A stretch of 64,000 nt of DNA, from NCBI RefSeq assembly GCF_947488185.1, contig NZ_CANKYM010000003.1, positions 322,873 to 386,872 on the forward strand, written 5' to 3'. The DNA comes from an uncultured Roseobacter sp. Its GTDB lineage: Bacteria > Pseudomonadota > Alphaproteobacteria > Rhodobacterales > Rhodobacteraceae. The position numbers were made by a program, and so were the translations under genes. The notes beneath the pieces were generated by a model, which was not told the origin of the DNA, searched no databases, and saw only the letters and a program-made list of their open reading frames with translations. Every line of letters starts with the position of its first letter. Position 1 is the first letter of the stretch. This document shows, piece after piece, positions 1-9,108 of this stretch.

Positions 1-1
1 G

Positions 2-148
2 CGGCTGACCATTCAGCACCCCGAAAGTGCAGATTTACAGGCACGTCTGGCGCCACATCTGTCAGATGACCGGGTACAGTACGCGCAGGGGCCTGCGGGA
101 TTGCATGCGGCATTCGACACGCCACATGGTCCCCGCGACATCGCGTGA
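2..148 (+). CDS. C-terminal end of an unidentified gene cut by the window edge
   Basis: A frame is open from base 2 to a TGA at 146-148, giving the last 48 codons of a protein that begins outside the window. Its stop overlaps the GTG start of the following acetyltransferase as GTGA, the usual sign of translational coupling in this genome, which is the main reason to believe it is real. The visible tail ends FDTPHGPRDIA and holds no motif I recognise, so no function is proposed. Confidence 0.5.
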   Translation, partial: RLTIQHPESADLQARLAPHLSDDRVQYAQGPAGLHAAFDTPHGPRDIA

Positions 149-624
149 GGCTCCGCCCGGCGGTAGCGGCGGACGCGGGCGCAATCGCGGCGCTCTGGAA
201 CCCGATGATCCGGGATACCCTCTCTACTTTCACGACGGTTGAAAAAACGCCTGAAGATATCCAGGCGATGATCGCCGCACGAAAAGACGCCTTCCTTGTG
301 GCACGGGAACGGGATGGCTGTGTGGGCTTCGTTACTTTTGGCCCGTTTCGGGCGGGACCGGGGTATGCGGCGACGGTCGAACACACTGTGATCGTTTCGG
401 ATAGTGCACAGACGCGCGGGACGGGGCGCGCGTTGCTCAGCGCCGCCGAAGATGCCGCCCGCCAGCAGGGCCACCACGTGATGGTCGCAGGGATCAGCCA
501 CACCAACAAAGGTGCCCAGATGTTTCACCGGCGGTTGGGCTACACGGAGGTTGCCCGCATGCCGCAGGTCGGGCGCAAAGCTGACCAATGGTTGGACCTT
601 GTGCTGATGCAGAAAATCCTCTGA
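145..624 (+). CDS. GNAT family N-acetyltransferase, phosphinothricin acetyltransferase-like
   Basis: This 159-residue protein is a single GNAT domain, expected to transfer acetyl from acetyl-CoA to a small amine in the cytoplasm. The acetyl-CoA-binding motif A is seen as QTRGTGRA at residues 90-97, followed by the helix and the NKGAQMFHRRLGY segment typical of the fold. The N-terminus (LWNPMIRDT and a following TF) resembles the phosphinothricin/methionine-sulfoximine acetyltransferase branch, but the substrate cannot be told from sequence. The GTG start at 145 overlaps the stop of the upstream gene by four bases. The next gene begins about 45 bases downstream on the same strand, so all may share a transcript. 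Confidence 0.85.
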   Translation: MRLRPAVAADAGAIAALWNPMIRDTLSTFTTVEKTPEDIQAMIAARKDAFLVARERDGCVGFVTFGPFRAGPGYAATVEHTVIVSDSAQTRGTGRALLSAAEDAARQQGHHVMVAGISHTNKGAQMFHRRLGYTEVARMPQVGRKADQWLDLVLMQKIL

Positions 625-667
625 CGCGACGCTTCGCCCCCTGACACGCCCGGGGGGAGCAGGTACA

Positions 668-1357
668 GTGATGGTTATGTCGATCTGGTCCCGCATTTCC
701 GAGGCGTTGTCGGCCCTTACCGCGGGTGAGGGCCTGTCTGCGGTATTTGACCGGTTGCGCAGCCCGCCCGAGCGATCCGTGGCCTTTACCATCGCCGTGA
801 TTGCCCTGGGGGCGAAAATGGCAAAGGCCGATGGGCAGGTGACGCGGGACGAGGTGACGGCCTTTCGCGAGGTATTTCACATCGCGTCGCAGGATGAGCA
901 GGGCGCGGCGAAAGTCTTTAACCTCGCCCGGCAGGATGTGGCTGGGTTCGAGGATTACGCATCCCGAATCCGGGAAATGTTTGCCAGCCAGCCAGAGACG
1001 TTGCGTGACCTGCTGGAAGGTCTCTTTCATATCGCCATGGCGGATGGGTTTTATCACCCGAATGAAGACGCGTTTCTGGAACGGGTGACCGAGATCTTTG
1101 GGCTGCCACAGGCGGAGTTCAACCGCCTGCGCATGCGATTTGCGCCAGAAGCGCGGCAAGACCCTTACGCGGTTTTGGGGGTCACCCCCGATACGCCACC
1201 CCAGGAAGTACGGCGCGTGTGGCGCAGGCTGGTGCGGGAAAACCACCCCGACGCAATGATTGCCCGCGGGGTCCCCGAAGAGGCCATGCAACTGGCCCAG
1301 AAACGCATGGCGGACATAAATCGCGCCTGGGATGAGATTGCGGGCGCCGACGTCTGA
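668..1357 (+). CDS. TerB-domain protein with C-terminal J domain (DjlA-like co-chaperone)
   Basis: The protein has two recognisable parts. Residues about 38-150 form a TerB-like all-helical domain with the paired acidic motifs MAKADGQVTRDEV (51-63) and MADGFYHPNEDAFL (124-137). Residues about 164-229 form a J domain with the diagnostic HPD at 193-195, the contact that stimulates DnaK ATPase. This is the DjlA architecture, but the membrane segment at the N-terminus of E. coli DjlA is not evident, so a soluble or peripheral co-chaperone is likely. The start is uncertain among GTG 668, ATG 671 and ATG 677; a GGGGGAG at 654-660 serves all three. Its TGA overlaps the next ATG by one base. Confidence 0.85.
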   Translation: MMVMSIWSRISEALSALTAGEGLSAVFDRLRSPPERSVAFTIAVIALGAKMAKADGQVTRDEVTAFREVFHIASQDEQGAAKVFNLARQDVAGFEDYASRIREMFASQPETLRDLLEGLFHIAMADGFYHPNEDAFLERVTEIFGLPQAEFNRLRMRFAPEARQDPYAVLGVTPDTPPQEVRRVWRRLVRENHPDAMIARGVPEEAMQLAQKRMADINRAWDEIAGADV

Positions 1358-2361
1358 TGCGTCTGGCGACCTACAACATCGAATGGTTCAGCAATCTCTT
1401 TGACGACAACAACCGCCTGCTGCGCGATGGCGAGTGGTCCGCGCGCCACAACGTGACGCGGGCAGAGCAGGCGGACGCTCTGGGCGTCGTGTTCCGCGCG
1501 CTGGACGCGGATGCGGTCTTGATCATCGAGGCACCGGATTCAAATGGCAAACGCCAGACTGTGCCTGCGCTGGAGGATTTCGCCGAGACCTTCGGGCTGC
1601 GTGCGCGCCGGGCCGTGATGGGGTTCATGAATGAGACCCAGCAGGAAATTGCGCTGCTTTATGACCCCGATCACCTGCAGGCGCGGCATGCGCCGATGGC
1701 GGGCACGGGCACGGTGCCGCGGTTCGACGGCACCTTCGAGATCGATCTCGATATCGATGCCAACCGGGATCAGGTCCGCTTTTCCAAACCACCTCTTGAA
1801 CTGGACATTGAAACGGCGTCGGGCGTGTCGTTCGGCCTGATCGGCGCCCATCTCAAATCCAAGGCGCCGCATGGCGCGCGCAACAAGGCACATGCGATGA
1901 AACTCGCCATCGCCAACCGCCGTAAACAGCTGGCGCAGGCGATCTGGCTGCGCGCGCGCGTGGACCAGCATCTTGCGCAGGCGCGTCCGCTGATGCTGAT
2001 GGGGGATCTCAACGACGGGCCGGGGTTGGACGAATTCGAGGGCCTCTTTGGCCGGTCGTCGGTGGAGATCATTCTGGACGGTGAGGCCGGTGCCCTCTTT
2101 GATCCGCACGCACGCCGGGCGCTTACCTCTCGGCTGGGCGCGGCGCCCACGTCTGCACGTTTCTGGATCAAACCGGAGAAGCGATACCTGCAGGCGCTGC
2201 TCGACTACATCATGGTGACGCCGGATTTGCAGCAGAGAGGGGCCAGTTGGCGCATTTGGCATCCGCTGGATGACCCCGCGTGCTGGGCGAATACCGCCTT
2301 GCGCGATGCGCTGGTAACGGCCTCGGATCATTTCCCGGTCAGCATTGATCTGGACATCTGA
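1357..2361 (+). CDS. endonuclease/exonuclease/phosphatase (DNase I-fold) family protein
   Basis: This 334-residue protein carries the landmarks of the metal-dependent DNase I/exonuclease III/inositol-phosphatase fold. They are TYNIEWF at residues 5-11 (metal-site Asn), an IIEAPDS stretch with Glu58, GAHLKSK with His165, GDLNDGP at 216-222 (catalytic Asp/Asn) and the terminal SDHFPV at 323-328. It is therefore probably a phosphodiesterase or phosphatase. No signal peptide is visible, so it should be cytoplasmic, and the substrate is unknown. It is coupled to the TerB/J-domain gene by a TGATG overlap. Confidence 0.85.
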   Translation: MRLATYNIEWFSNLFDDNNRLLRDGEWSARHNVTRAEQADALGVVFRALDADAVLIIEAPDSNGKRQTVPALEDFAETFGLRARRAVMGFMNETQQEIALLYDPDHLQARHAPMAGTGTVPRFDGTFEIDLDIDANRDQVRFSKPPLELDIETASGVSFGLIGAHLKSKAPHGARNKAHAMKLAIANRRKQLAQAIWLRARVDQHLAQARPLMLMGDLNDGPGLDEFEGLFGRSSVEIILDGEAGALFDPHARRALTSRLGAAPTSARFWIKPEKRYLQALLDYIMVTPDLQQRGASWRIWHPLDDPACWANTALRDALVTASDHFPVSIDLDI

Positions 2362-2398
2362 CCTCGAAGAATCGCGCCGAAACGCCTATATTGCTGTC

Positions 2399-2722
2399 AT
2401 GACACGCATTCTGACCGTTCTGACCTTCTGTCATCTCTGTGCGGCACCCGTTGCCGCGCAAGAGGAAGACGCGCCCTCGATGATGGAGCGCGGCGCGCAA
2501 CAATTCCTCGAAGGTCTGCTGCTGGAGATGGAGCCTGCATTCGACAGCATGCGCGGTTTCATGGAGCAGATGGGGCCCGCCCTGACGGACCTGATGGGGC
2601 AGATCGAAGACTGGTCCGTCTATGAGGCGCCAGAAATCCTGCCGAACGGTGACATCATCATCCGTCGCAAGCCCGAAGGGACAGAGCCATCCGAAGAGAC
2701 GCCGCCTCAGATCGACCTTTGA
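2399..2722 (+). CDS. small exported protein of unknown function
   Basis: The 107-residue product begins with a convincing Sec signal peptide (MTRILTVLTFCHLCAAPVAA, cleavage expected near residue 20), followed by an acidic mature region rich in Glu and Met, including MMERGAQQFLEGLLLEMEP. The ATG at 2399 is preferred because the signal peptide starts exactly there; an in-frame ATG at 2345 would place a charged extension ahead of it. It probably resides in the periplasm. I do not recognise the family. Its 3' end overlaps that of ppx, on the other strand, by 16 bases. Confidence 0.7.
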   Translation: MTRILTVLTFCHLCAAPVAAQEEDAPSMMERGAQQFLEGLLLEMEPAFDSMRGFMEQMGPALTDLMGQIEDWSVYEAPEILPNGDIIIRRKPEGTEPSEETPPQIDL

Positions 2723-4296
2723 GCGGTTCCTCGGATTTTTTTGATCTCCACTTCGGCCCCCAGTGACGAGGCCAGTGACATCAACCGGGCCTCCGCGACT
2801 TCGCCGAAAAGCGGGACCATATCCGGTGTCAGGCGCAGATGCAGAACCTTTTTCTTGGGGAACCACCGTAGCGTTCCGCGTTCCGCGTCCTGCGTCATCC
2901 AGAGCATGGAGCCAAAGCGCATGGCCTTGCCAAGGATTTCCGCGTCCAGCTGTGTCTTTTCATCGATGAGATCATAGAGTTCCTCGAACCGGGTGCCCTG
3001 GCGCTTGTTGGAATAGCGGTGCAGCAGCGCAAGACCCAGAAAGACGCGTTCCGAATGCTTTAGACCGCCGAGGTTGGCGCGCGTGGCATTGTCGAAACAG
3101 GTTTCCGCGCGATAGTCCGGGTGGGCGCGCCAACTGACGTCATGCAAGAGGCAGGCGGCCTTGATGAGCCGCCGCCGCGCATCGGGCACGGAGCGGAAAA
3201 TAGGGTGGATGAAAGCATAGAGCAGCTTGCCGAACCCGGGCATACGTGCGTCCTTGGCTTCGGCAAAACGGCAGGACTCAATCAGCGGGTCGCGATCGCG
3301 CAACCGTTGCGGCATCTGCTCATAAAGCATGCCTTCGCGGATGCCGTAGCTGGAAATCGCGATGTCCTTGGGGCGGAAGGTCTTGACCAAGCGGCTCAGC
3401 ACTTCTGTCGCGAGAGGCACAAGACTCATACGGGCCGAAGAAATGCCACATGCCGTGCGCAGCTCCTCCAGATCGGCCTTTTGGATGAATTTGACCGTGG
3501 CACTGACGCTGCGGGCGGTCATCCGGTATTCGTGCAGCACATGCAGCGGATAGTTTCGCCGGTGCATGTCTATGCGGGCAATCGCGCGCCAGGATCCGCC
3601 CACGAGAAACAGGCGGTCGCGTTGCACGCCCATAGTTTCCTGCAACTGCTGCATCGTTTCCTTGATGTGCACGCGGCGCGCGGCCTTGCCTCCCCTGATC
3701 TCTTGCAGCTTCAGGGGTCCGAGCGAGGAAGAGACGCGGCGGCCCACACGACCGCCCGAAATCTCTGCCAACTCCATGGAAGAGCCCCCGATATCGCAGA
3801 CCAGCCCGTAAGAGCCCGGCCAGCCGAGCAGAACACCCTGCGCGGAGAGGCGTGCCTCTTCCTCTCCGTCGATGACCCAGATGCGCAAGCCGGTTTCCCG
3901 CAGCACCTCTTCGCGAAATTCAGGGCCGTTGCTGGCATCACGGACGGCGGCGGTTGCGACGACCGTAAGTTCGGGCAGCCCCATGCCCTGCGCGAGGTGC
4001 TGGAACCGGCGCAGTGCGCTGAGCGCGCGTACCCGGCCTTGGGGGTTCAGTTTGCCGCTTTCCGAGAGACCGGCACCAAGCGCACACATGATTTTTTCAT
4101 TGTAGAAATAGGCGGGCGAGCGTGCTGCCCCGTCAAAAACCACAAGCCGCACGGAGTTTGATCCGACATCGACCACCCCCACACGCGACAGCGCCCGAGC
4201 GCTTGGGTCCTGAAACAAAGGTCGGCCAAAAAGCCCCATGTCTGGGTGGTCGAGCTGCGCCACGGCGGCATCAGGCGCTTCGGTTGCTTCGTTCAT
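2707..4296 (-). CDS. ppx: exopolyphosphatase, Ppx/GppA family
   Basis: Ppx/GppA enzymes remove terminal phosphates from inorganic polyphosphate or hydrolyse pppGpp. The actin-like N-terminal domain shows the phosphate-binding motif DVGSNSVR (43-50) and the second motif DIGGSS (168-173). The C-terminal half includes an HD-like helical region with LLHDVSWRAHPDY. The length (529 residues) is normal. It lies 108 bases downstream of ppk on the same strand, so synthesis and degradation of polyphosphate are encoded together. Ppx cannot be separated cleanly from GppA by sequence, but the pairing with ppk favours exopolyphosphatase. Confidence 0.92.
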   Translation of the reverse strand: MNEATEAPDAAVAQLDHPDMGLFGRPLFQDPSARALSRVGVVDVGSNSVRLVVFDGAARSPAYFYNEKIMCALGAGLSESGKLNPQGRVRALSALRRFQHLAQGMGLPELTVVATAAVRDASNGPEFREEVLRETGLRIWVIDGEEEARLSAQGVLLGWPGSYGLVCDIGGSSMELAEISGGRVGRRVSSSLGPLKLQEIRGGKAARRVHIKETMQQLQETMGVQRDRLFLVGGSWRAIARIDMHRRNYPLHVLHEYRMTARSVSATVKFIQKADLEELRTACGISSARMSLVPLATEVLSRLVKTFRPKDIAISSYGIREGMLYEQMPQRLRDRDPLIESCRFAEAKDARMPGFGKLLYAFIHPIFRSVPDARRRLIKAACLLHDVSWRAHPDYRAETCFDNATRANLGGLKHSERVFLGLALLHRYSNKRQGTRFEELYDLIDEKTQLDAEILGKAMRFGSMLWMTQDAERGTLRWFPKKKVLHLRLTPDMVPLFGEVAEARLMSLASSLGAEVEIKKIRGTAQRSI

Positions 4297-4404
4297 GCAG
4301 ACATCCGGCTTTTGCTGACACCACCCTGTTCAATATCCAGCTATGGGTCAACAGGGGCGTTGTGACAAGCTTTCCTGGTCAAAAGCACACATGCGGGTGC
4401 GATT

Positions 4405-6579
4405 TCAGTCTTCGGTGTGGGTCAGTTTCGGCACATCCGAGGCCCCGGCGGAGCCACGTCCGGAGAGAGATGGGTTTTCCATAAAGAAGCGGTGGCAGTT
4501 AAAGGCAAATGCTCCTTCGGGCAGCGGTGGACGCTCAAACGACCCATCCGGCCCCATGACCCAGCTTTGTGCGACGTCCGCAAGGTTGGCGGCCATGATC
4601 TGGCTGACGATCTGCGCTTTTACGGTGGCGTTTTCGATCTCGACCAGCGTTTCCACACGGCGGTTGAGGTTGCGCCCCATCCAGTCGGCGGAGGAAATGA
4701 AGACCCGTGATTTCTTGTGCGGCAGGCCGGCGCCATTGCCGAAGCAGACGATGCGCGAATGCTCAAGGAATCGCCCGACGATGGATTTCACCCGGATGTT
4801 ATCACTCAGCCCCTTGATGCCGGGCCGCAAGCCGCAGATGCCGCGGATCACCAGGCTGATCTTCACGCCTGCCTGCGAGGCGGCATAGAGGGCGTCTATC
4901 ACCTCGCTGTCGATCAGCGAGTTCATTTTAGCCCAGATGACCGCTGGCTTTCCGGCGCCCGCGTGCTCGGCTTCTGCGGCAATCAGCTCTAGCAGGCGCG
5001 GCTTGAGCGTTGTGGGCGAAATCGCCAGATTGTCGAGGCTTTCGGGCAGCGCATAGCCGGACAGGTAATTGAAGACCTTTGTGGCATCGCGCCCGAGCCG
5101 CTGGTCGCAGGTAAAGAGCGACAGGTCGGTGTAAATCCGGGCGGTGATCGGGTGATAGTTGCCGGTACCGTAGTGTGTATAGGTCACCAGCTGATTGCCC
5201 TCGCGGCGCACAACGGTCGAGATCTTTGCATGCGTCTTGAGGTCCAGAAACCCATAGACCACATGGGCGCCCGCCCGTTCCAGCCGTCGGGACTGCCGGA
5301 TGTTGGCGGCCTCGTCAAAGCGCGCTTTGAGTTCCACCAGTGCGGTGACCGATTTGCCGTCTTCGGCGGCTTCACAGAGCGCCTCGACAATCGGACTGTC
5401 GCGCGAGGTGCGGTAGAGCGTCTGTTTGATTGCAACGACTTTTGGGTCCCGCGCTGCCTGCTGCAGGAAGCGCACCACCATATCGAAGGTCTCGTAAGGG
5501 TGGTGCAGCAGCATGTCCTTGGAGCGGATCGCGGCGAGCATGTCGCCATCGTGGTCGGTGACCCGTTCGGGCACGCGCGGGGTGAACATCGGCCAGAGCA
5601 GGTCAGGACGCGCGTCCAGTACCAGTTCCTTGAGGTCCGCCGAGCCGATCATCCCGTTGATTTCGATGACCTCTTCCTGATCGACCCCTAATTCCTCCAT
5701 GATCACGGATTTCAGCTGCTCCGGCGCGCCGGAGGAGTGGGTCAGTCGCACAACCTCGCCACGTCGACGGCGTTTCAGCGCCACCTCGAATTCACGCACG
5801 AGGTCTTCGGCCTCCTCCTCAACCTCCAGATCGCTGTCGCGCAGCACGCGGAATTCGAAATGGGCCTTGAGCTTGTAGCCGGGAAAAAGCCCGGACACGT
5901 TCAGCACCAACAGCTCTTCGAGCGGCAGAAATCGGTGGTGCCCGTCCTCCGCGGGCAGGGCCACGAAGCGGTCAATCTGACCGGGGATCGGGAGCAGGGC
6001 CTGAAGCGGCCTCTTGTCCGAGACGCGTTCCAACTGCAGCGCCAGCGCGTAGCCGGTGTTGGGGATAAAGGGGAATGGGTGCGCCGGATCAATGGCCAGC
6101 GGGGACAGAACGGCAAAGACCTGCGTCAGGAAGACATCTTCGAGATATTTGAGATCCGCTTTGGTCAAGTCGGCATTGCGCAGGACGGAGATGTTCTCTT
6201 TCTCCATCTCACTCAGCAAGTCGACCAGCACATGTTGCTGGGTTTCCATCAACCGCCGGGCGTTTTCATCGATCAGGGCCAGTTGTTCGCTGGGGCTGAG
6301 CCCGTCTGCCGCTGGGGTCGTATTGCCCGCATGCGCCAGTTCCCGCAGACCTGCGACGCGCACGGTGTAGAATTCATCGAGGTTTGCGGCCGAGATCGAC
6401 AGAAACCGCAGGCGTTCCAGCAGCGGCACACGCGGGTTTTCGGCCTCCTGCACGACACGCCAGTTGAAGCCGAGCCAGCTCAGTTCGCGGTTGAAAAACC
6501 TGGCCGGTCCGCTGGCATTGAGATCGGGCATCTCGGTGGCCGCAGGGAAGTCGGCGGAGAGGAAATCGGCTTGGGTCAT
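4405..6579 (-). CDS. ppk: polyphosphate kinase (PPK1)
   Basis: PPK1 reversibly transfers the gamma phosphate of ATP onto inorganic polyphosphate through a phosphohistidine. The 724-residue protein has the four-domain layout: an N-terminal domain opening with FFNRELSWLGFNWRV (28-42), the tunnel residues in AIKQTLYRTS, the autophosphorylated His450 within LKTHAKIS, and the later VFISSADWMGRNLNRR segment. Downstream, after a 108-base gap, is ppx; upstream, only 40 bases away, is hdaA. A single minus-strand transcript covering perM-like, hdaA, ppk and ppx is likely. Confidence 0.97.
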   Translation of the reverse strand: MTQADFLSADFPAATEMPDLNASGPARFFNRELSWLGFNWRVVQEAENPRVPLLERLRFLSISAANLDEFYTVRVAGLRELAHAGNTTPAADGLSPSEQLALIDENARRLMETQQHVLVDLLSEMEKENISVLRNADLTKADLKYLEDVFLTQVFAVLSPLAIDPAHPFPFIPNTGYALALQLERVSDKRPLQALLPIPGQIDRFVALPAEDGHHRFLPLEELLVLNVSGLFPGYKLKAHFEFRVLRDSDLEVEEEAEDLVREFEVALKRRRRGEVVRLTHSSGAPEQLKSVIMEELGVDQEEVIEINGMIGSADLKELVLDARPDLLWPMFTPRVPERVTDHDGDMLAAIRSKDMLLHHPYETFDMVVRFLQQAARDPKVVAIKQTLYRTSRDSPIVEALCEAAEDGKSVTALVELKARFDEAANIRQSRRLERAGAHVVYGFLDLKTHAKISTVVRREGNQLVTYTHYGTGNYHPITARIYTDLSLFTCDQRLGRDATKVFNYLSGYALPESLDNLAISPTTLKPRLLELIAAEAEHAGAGKPAVIWAKMNSLIDSEVIDALYAASQAGVKISLVIRGICGLRPGIKGLSDNIRVKSIVGRFLEHSRIVCFGNGAGLPHKKSRVFISSADWMGRNLNRRVETLVEIENATVKAQIVSQIMAANLADVAQSWVMGPDGSFERPPLPEGAFAFNCHRFFMENPSLSGRGSAGASDVPKLTHTED

Positions 6580-6619
6580 GGAGGCCTTGTGCGCGAACTG
6601 TGTAAACTATCTATGACAG

Positions 6620-7294
6620 TTATCGCGCAGGGCCCTGATCATTGTCCAGCAACGTTGCCGCAAGTGCCCGTGATATCGGGCGTTTTTGTGCCAATGAGGC
6701 GGTGTCAAGGCGCTCGACCAAGGCGCGGGCAGCTGCAAAAGACCGATCCATGCGACGGATCAGATAGGGGATCAGATCTGCCTTCGGGGTCACCTGACGA
6801 TCCGAGAAGAGTTTGGCGAGAACCGCGCTCAGCAGCGTATCATCGGGCGCGTCCAGGGCAGCAGACTGCGCGGCGGCGACGCGGCTGGCCAGATCGGGCA
6901 GGGTAAGGCCCCAGTCCCGCACAACTCCGCGGCCCGTGAGCAACAGCGCATGGCCCTCGGCCAGCACAAGGTTGTGCAGGTGAAAGAGCGCGGTTTGTGC
7001 ATCGGCATCCGTTGCAATGTCAGGAACGTCCTCCACGGCGACGGCACCTTGCGCAAGCTCTGGAATGTCGTGCTGCGCCAAATCCCTGGCGGAGAGAATG
7101 CGCGCGCCGGTCTGGGTGGCCCAGACATGGGCGAGATGGGTTTTGCCCGCCCCTGCAGGACCGGTCAGCACCAGCTTATCGGCCTGCGCGCTTTCGATCA
7201 TCGCCACGGCCACGGCGTTAGAAGGGGCGACGAGAAAGTCCGCCCGCCCGAGCGCCGGAACGCTTGGAAGATTAAATCCCAGTTGCTCCGGCAT
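6620..7294 (-). CDS. hdaA: DnaA-homologue HdaA, regulatory inactivation of DnaA
   Basis: This short AAA+ protein (224 residues) matches the Hda/HdaA family, which with the DNA-loaded beta clamp triggers hydrolysis of DnaA-bound ATP and prevents re-initiation. The N-terminal MPEQLGFNLP resembles the clamp-binding peptide of Hda (Q-L at residues 4-5, F at 7). Walker A is GPAGAGKTH at 45-53, followed by a degenerate Walker B (VAVEDVPD). The ATG at 7294 is chosen because the clamp motif begins there; longer in-frame extensions run into the upstream gene. It starts one base after the stop of the AI-2E-type gene. Confidence 0.9.
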   Translation of the reverse strand: MPEQLGFNLPSVPALGRADFLVAPSNAVAVAMIESAQADKLVLTGPAGAGKTHLAHVWATQTGARILSARDLAQHDIPELAQGAVAVEDVPDIATDADAQTALFHLHNLVLAEGHALLLTGRGVVRDWGLTLPDLASRVAAAQSAALDAPDDTLLSAVLAKLFSDRQVTPKADLIPYLIRRMDRSFAAARALVERLDTASLAQKRPISRALAATLLDNDQGPAR

Positions 7295-7295
7295 G

Positions 7296-8363
7296 TCAGT
7301 CCTTTTTGCGCTCCGAAAGACCACGGTAGAGGAGTGAGTCCTTGTATTGCGCGACACCAAACCGCGTGACGACCCCAATGGCTGCGGCGACTGGCACGGC
7401 GACCAGCATGCCGACAAAACCGAAGGCCGCGCCAAAGACAGACAGCGCAAGGATCAGCCAGACGGGATGCAGCCCAACGGAACTGCCCACCAGTTTCGGG
7501 GTGAGGATATTGCCTTCAACAACCTGGCCGACCACAAAAATGCCTGCGACCAACCCGATGGAAATCCAATCTCCCCAGAATTGAAAGAGCGCCAGACCAA
7601 TGGCCAGGGCACCGCCGATCAGGGCGCCCAGATAGGGGATGAAGGTGACTAGCCCGGCGACGAAACCGACGACGAGCCCGAATTGCAGCCCGACAATCAT
7701 CAGGGCGATGGCATAGTAGGCGCCGAGGATCAGGCAGACCGTGCCCATCCCGCGAATGAAGGAGGCCAGCGTTGCGTCGATTTCGCGCGCAAGGTTGCGG
7801 ATGGTGTCCGCGTGGTCGCGGGGCAAGAGATCATCGATGCGCGCCACCATCCGGTCCCAGTCCAGCAGCAGGTAGACAGACACCACCGGCACGATGACCA
7901 GCAGGACAACCACGTTCAGCAGGGAGGCGACAGAGCTCAGCGCGGTTTCCAGCAATTGCGCACCTCGGCTCTGGATGGTTTCCCCCAGCGAGCTGATCGA
8001 CTGGCGCAGGGTGGAGCTGTCATCGAGCAGCGAGGGGAACCTCTCGGTCAGAAAGGCCGTGATGCTCCGGGAGTAATCGGGGGCGACGTTGACCAGCTGC
8101 AACGCCTGATTGACCAGGGTCGGGATCACCAGCAGGGCCATCAGCACGAAGATCAGAATGCCAACGATGGTGATCAGCCCGGTGGCGGCGACCCGGCTCA
8201 GCCCCATCCGTTCCAGGCGGTCGGCGACGGGGTCGAGGAAATAGGCAATAGCGCCGCCCAGCACGAAGGGCAGTAGCACATGACCGAGCGACCACAGGAT
8301 CATCAGGAAAACCGCCGCCGCGATCCCCCAGTAGAGCAGTTGTTTTTGTACAGGCAGGGCCAT
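7296..8363 (-). CDS. AI-2E/PerM family membrane transporter
   Basis: The 355-residue protein has the hydrophobic pattern of the AI-2E exporter/PerM family. There is an N-terminal membrane pair (YWGIAAAVFLMILWS and LLPFVLGGAIAYFLDP), a third segment, a long amphipathic loop at about 95-150, then five or so membrane spans including the conserved FIPYLGALIGG and EGNILTPKLVG motifs. Family members move small molecules or ions across the inner membrane, but few substrates are known. The ATG at 8363 is chosen because the typical N-terminus begins there. It probably heads the hdaA-ppk-ppx operon. Confidence 0.9.
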   Translation of the reverse strand: MALPVQKQLLYWGIAAAVFLMILWSLGHVLLPFVLGGAIAYFLDPVADRLERMGLSRVAATGLITIVGILIFVLMALLVIPTLVNQALQLVNVAPDYSRSITAFLTERFPSLLDDSSTLRQSISSLGETIQSRGAQLLETALSSVASLLNVVVLLVIVPVVSVYLLLDWDRMVARIDDLLPRDHADTIRNLAREIDATLASFIRGMGTVCLILGAYYAIALMIVGLQFGLVVGFVAGLVTFIPYLGALIGGALAIGLALFQFWGDWISIGLVAGIFVVGQVVEGNILTPKLVGSSVGLHPVWLILALSVFGAAFGFVGMLVAVPVAAAIGVVTRFGVAQYKDSLLYRGLSERKKD

Positions 8364-8499
8364 CACATGCTCCGATGAATCTCTCTTGCGGTGACATCGC
8401 CCATGCGGGCCGGTCATTCAAGGCACTATCCGTCAATTGGCGGGGGGAGTGCAACGGGTGGTCGTGCGCGCTCTGATGCTGGCCCGTGATCCGCTGACG

Positions 8500-8530
8500 C
8501 AAAAGGCCCCGCAGAGTGCGAGGCCTTTTC
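8500..8530 (-). terminator. rho-independent terminator of the fasciclin gene
   Basis: The arms AAAAGGCC (8501-8508) and GGCCTTTT (8522-8529) form a GC-rich hairpin with a T-run on the minus strand. It lies about 20 bases beyond the stop of the fasciclin gene. The opposite strand also carries A and T tracts, so it could act in both directions. Confidence 0.75.
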
Positions 8531-8547
8531 GGGATTTCCGTTCAAGA

Positions 8548-9063
8548 TCAGTGGCAAGCGGGGCGTGTGCCGGGCAGCAGGACCTTGTCAACCACGTGGA
8601 TGACGCCGTTGTCCGCTTCGATATTGGCAATGATCACATTGGCGATCTCGCCCGTGCCATCCGCGATCGAGACACCATCCGCGCCCTTGCTGATGCACAG
8701 ACGCTCCGACGCGAGGACCGGTTTGAAGTAGTTGGACCCGTTGGGGATCATCTCGGCGGTCAGTTTGCGGTCATCGACATGGTAGAGCAGCACATCCGTC
8801 AGCTGGCCCTTGTTCTCGGGCTCGAGCAGCGTCTCTACGGTACCTTCCGGCAGCGCGGCAAAGGCGTCATTGACCGGCGCGTAAACGGTGAAGGGGCCGG
8901 GGCCCTGCAGTGTTTCGACCAGTCCGGCCGCGGAAACGGCGGCCACAAGCGTGGAGAAGCGGTCATCGCCGGAGGCGATTTCAACGATATCGGCGGCCTG
9001 GGCAGCGGTCCCGAGCGTCAGTGCAGTGGCAGCAGCAGCGGCGATTTTGTGGATGGGTGTCAT
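8548..9063 (-). CDS. secreted fasciclin (FAS1)-domain protein, probably in the sigma-E stress regulon
   Basis: The product is 171 residues: a Sec signal peptide (cleavage expected after AAQA, residue 23) followed by one FAS1 domain. The domain shows the H1 box GPFTVYAPVNDAFAALP, the YH centre (LLYHVDD) and the C-terminal VIHVVDKVLLP. FAS1 domains are extracytoplasmic adhesion or binding modules. The ATG at 9063 is fixed by a perfect AAGGAGGT ribosome site. A TGATCC-18-TAAG promoter match lies upstream (9109-9138), and in Rhodobacter sphaeroides a fasciclin gene is, as I recall, a target of RpoE, the singlet-oxygen response sigma factor. A role in photooxidative stress is inferred. A terminator follows the gene. 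Confidence 0.9.
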   Translation of the reverse strand: MTPIHKIAAAAATALTLGTAAQAADIVEIASGDDRFSTLVAAVSAAGLVETLQGPGPFTVYAPVNDAFAALPEGTVETLLEPENKGQLTDVLLYHVDDRKLTAEMIPNGSNYFKPVLASERLCISKGADGVSIADGTGEIANVIIANIEADNGVIHVVDKVLLPGTRPACH

Positions 9064-9108
9064 GGGTCGTACCTCCTTGAAGTGCATTGATGTCTGAATG
9101 ACATGCAA

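Noticed and set aside
13..1291. Long minus-strand frames opposite the GNAT and TerB/J-domain genes
   Set aside because: They are Arg/His/Pro-rich, antisense to well-supported genes and typical of GC-rich shadow frames; no family motif is seen.
3121..6906. Long plus-strand frames opposite ppx and ppk (346 and 389 codons)
   Set aside because: They are antisense shadows of two unmistakable genes; composition is rich in His, Arg and Gln and no domain is recognisable.
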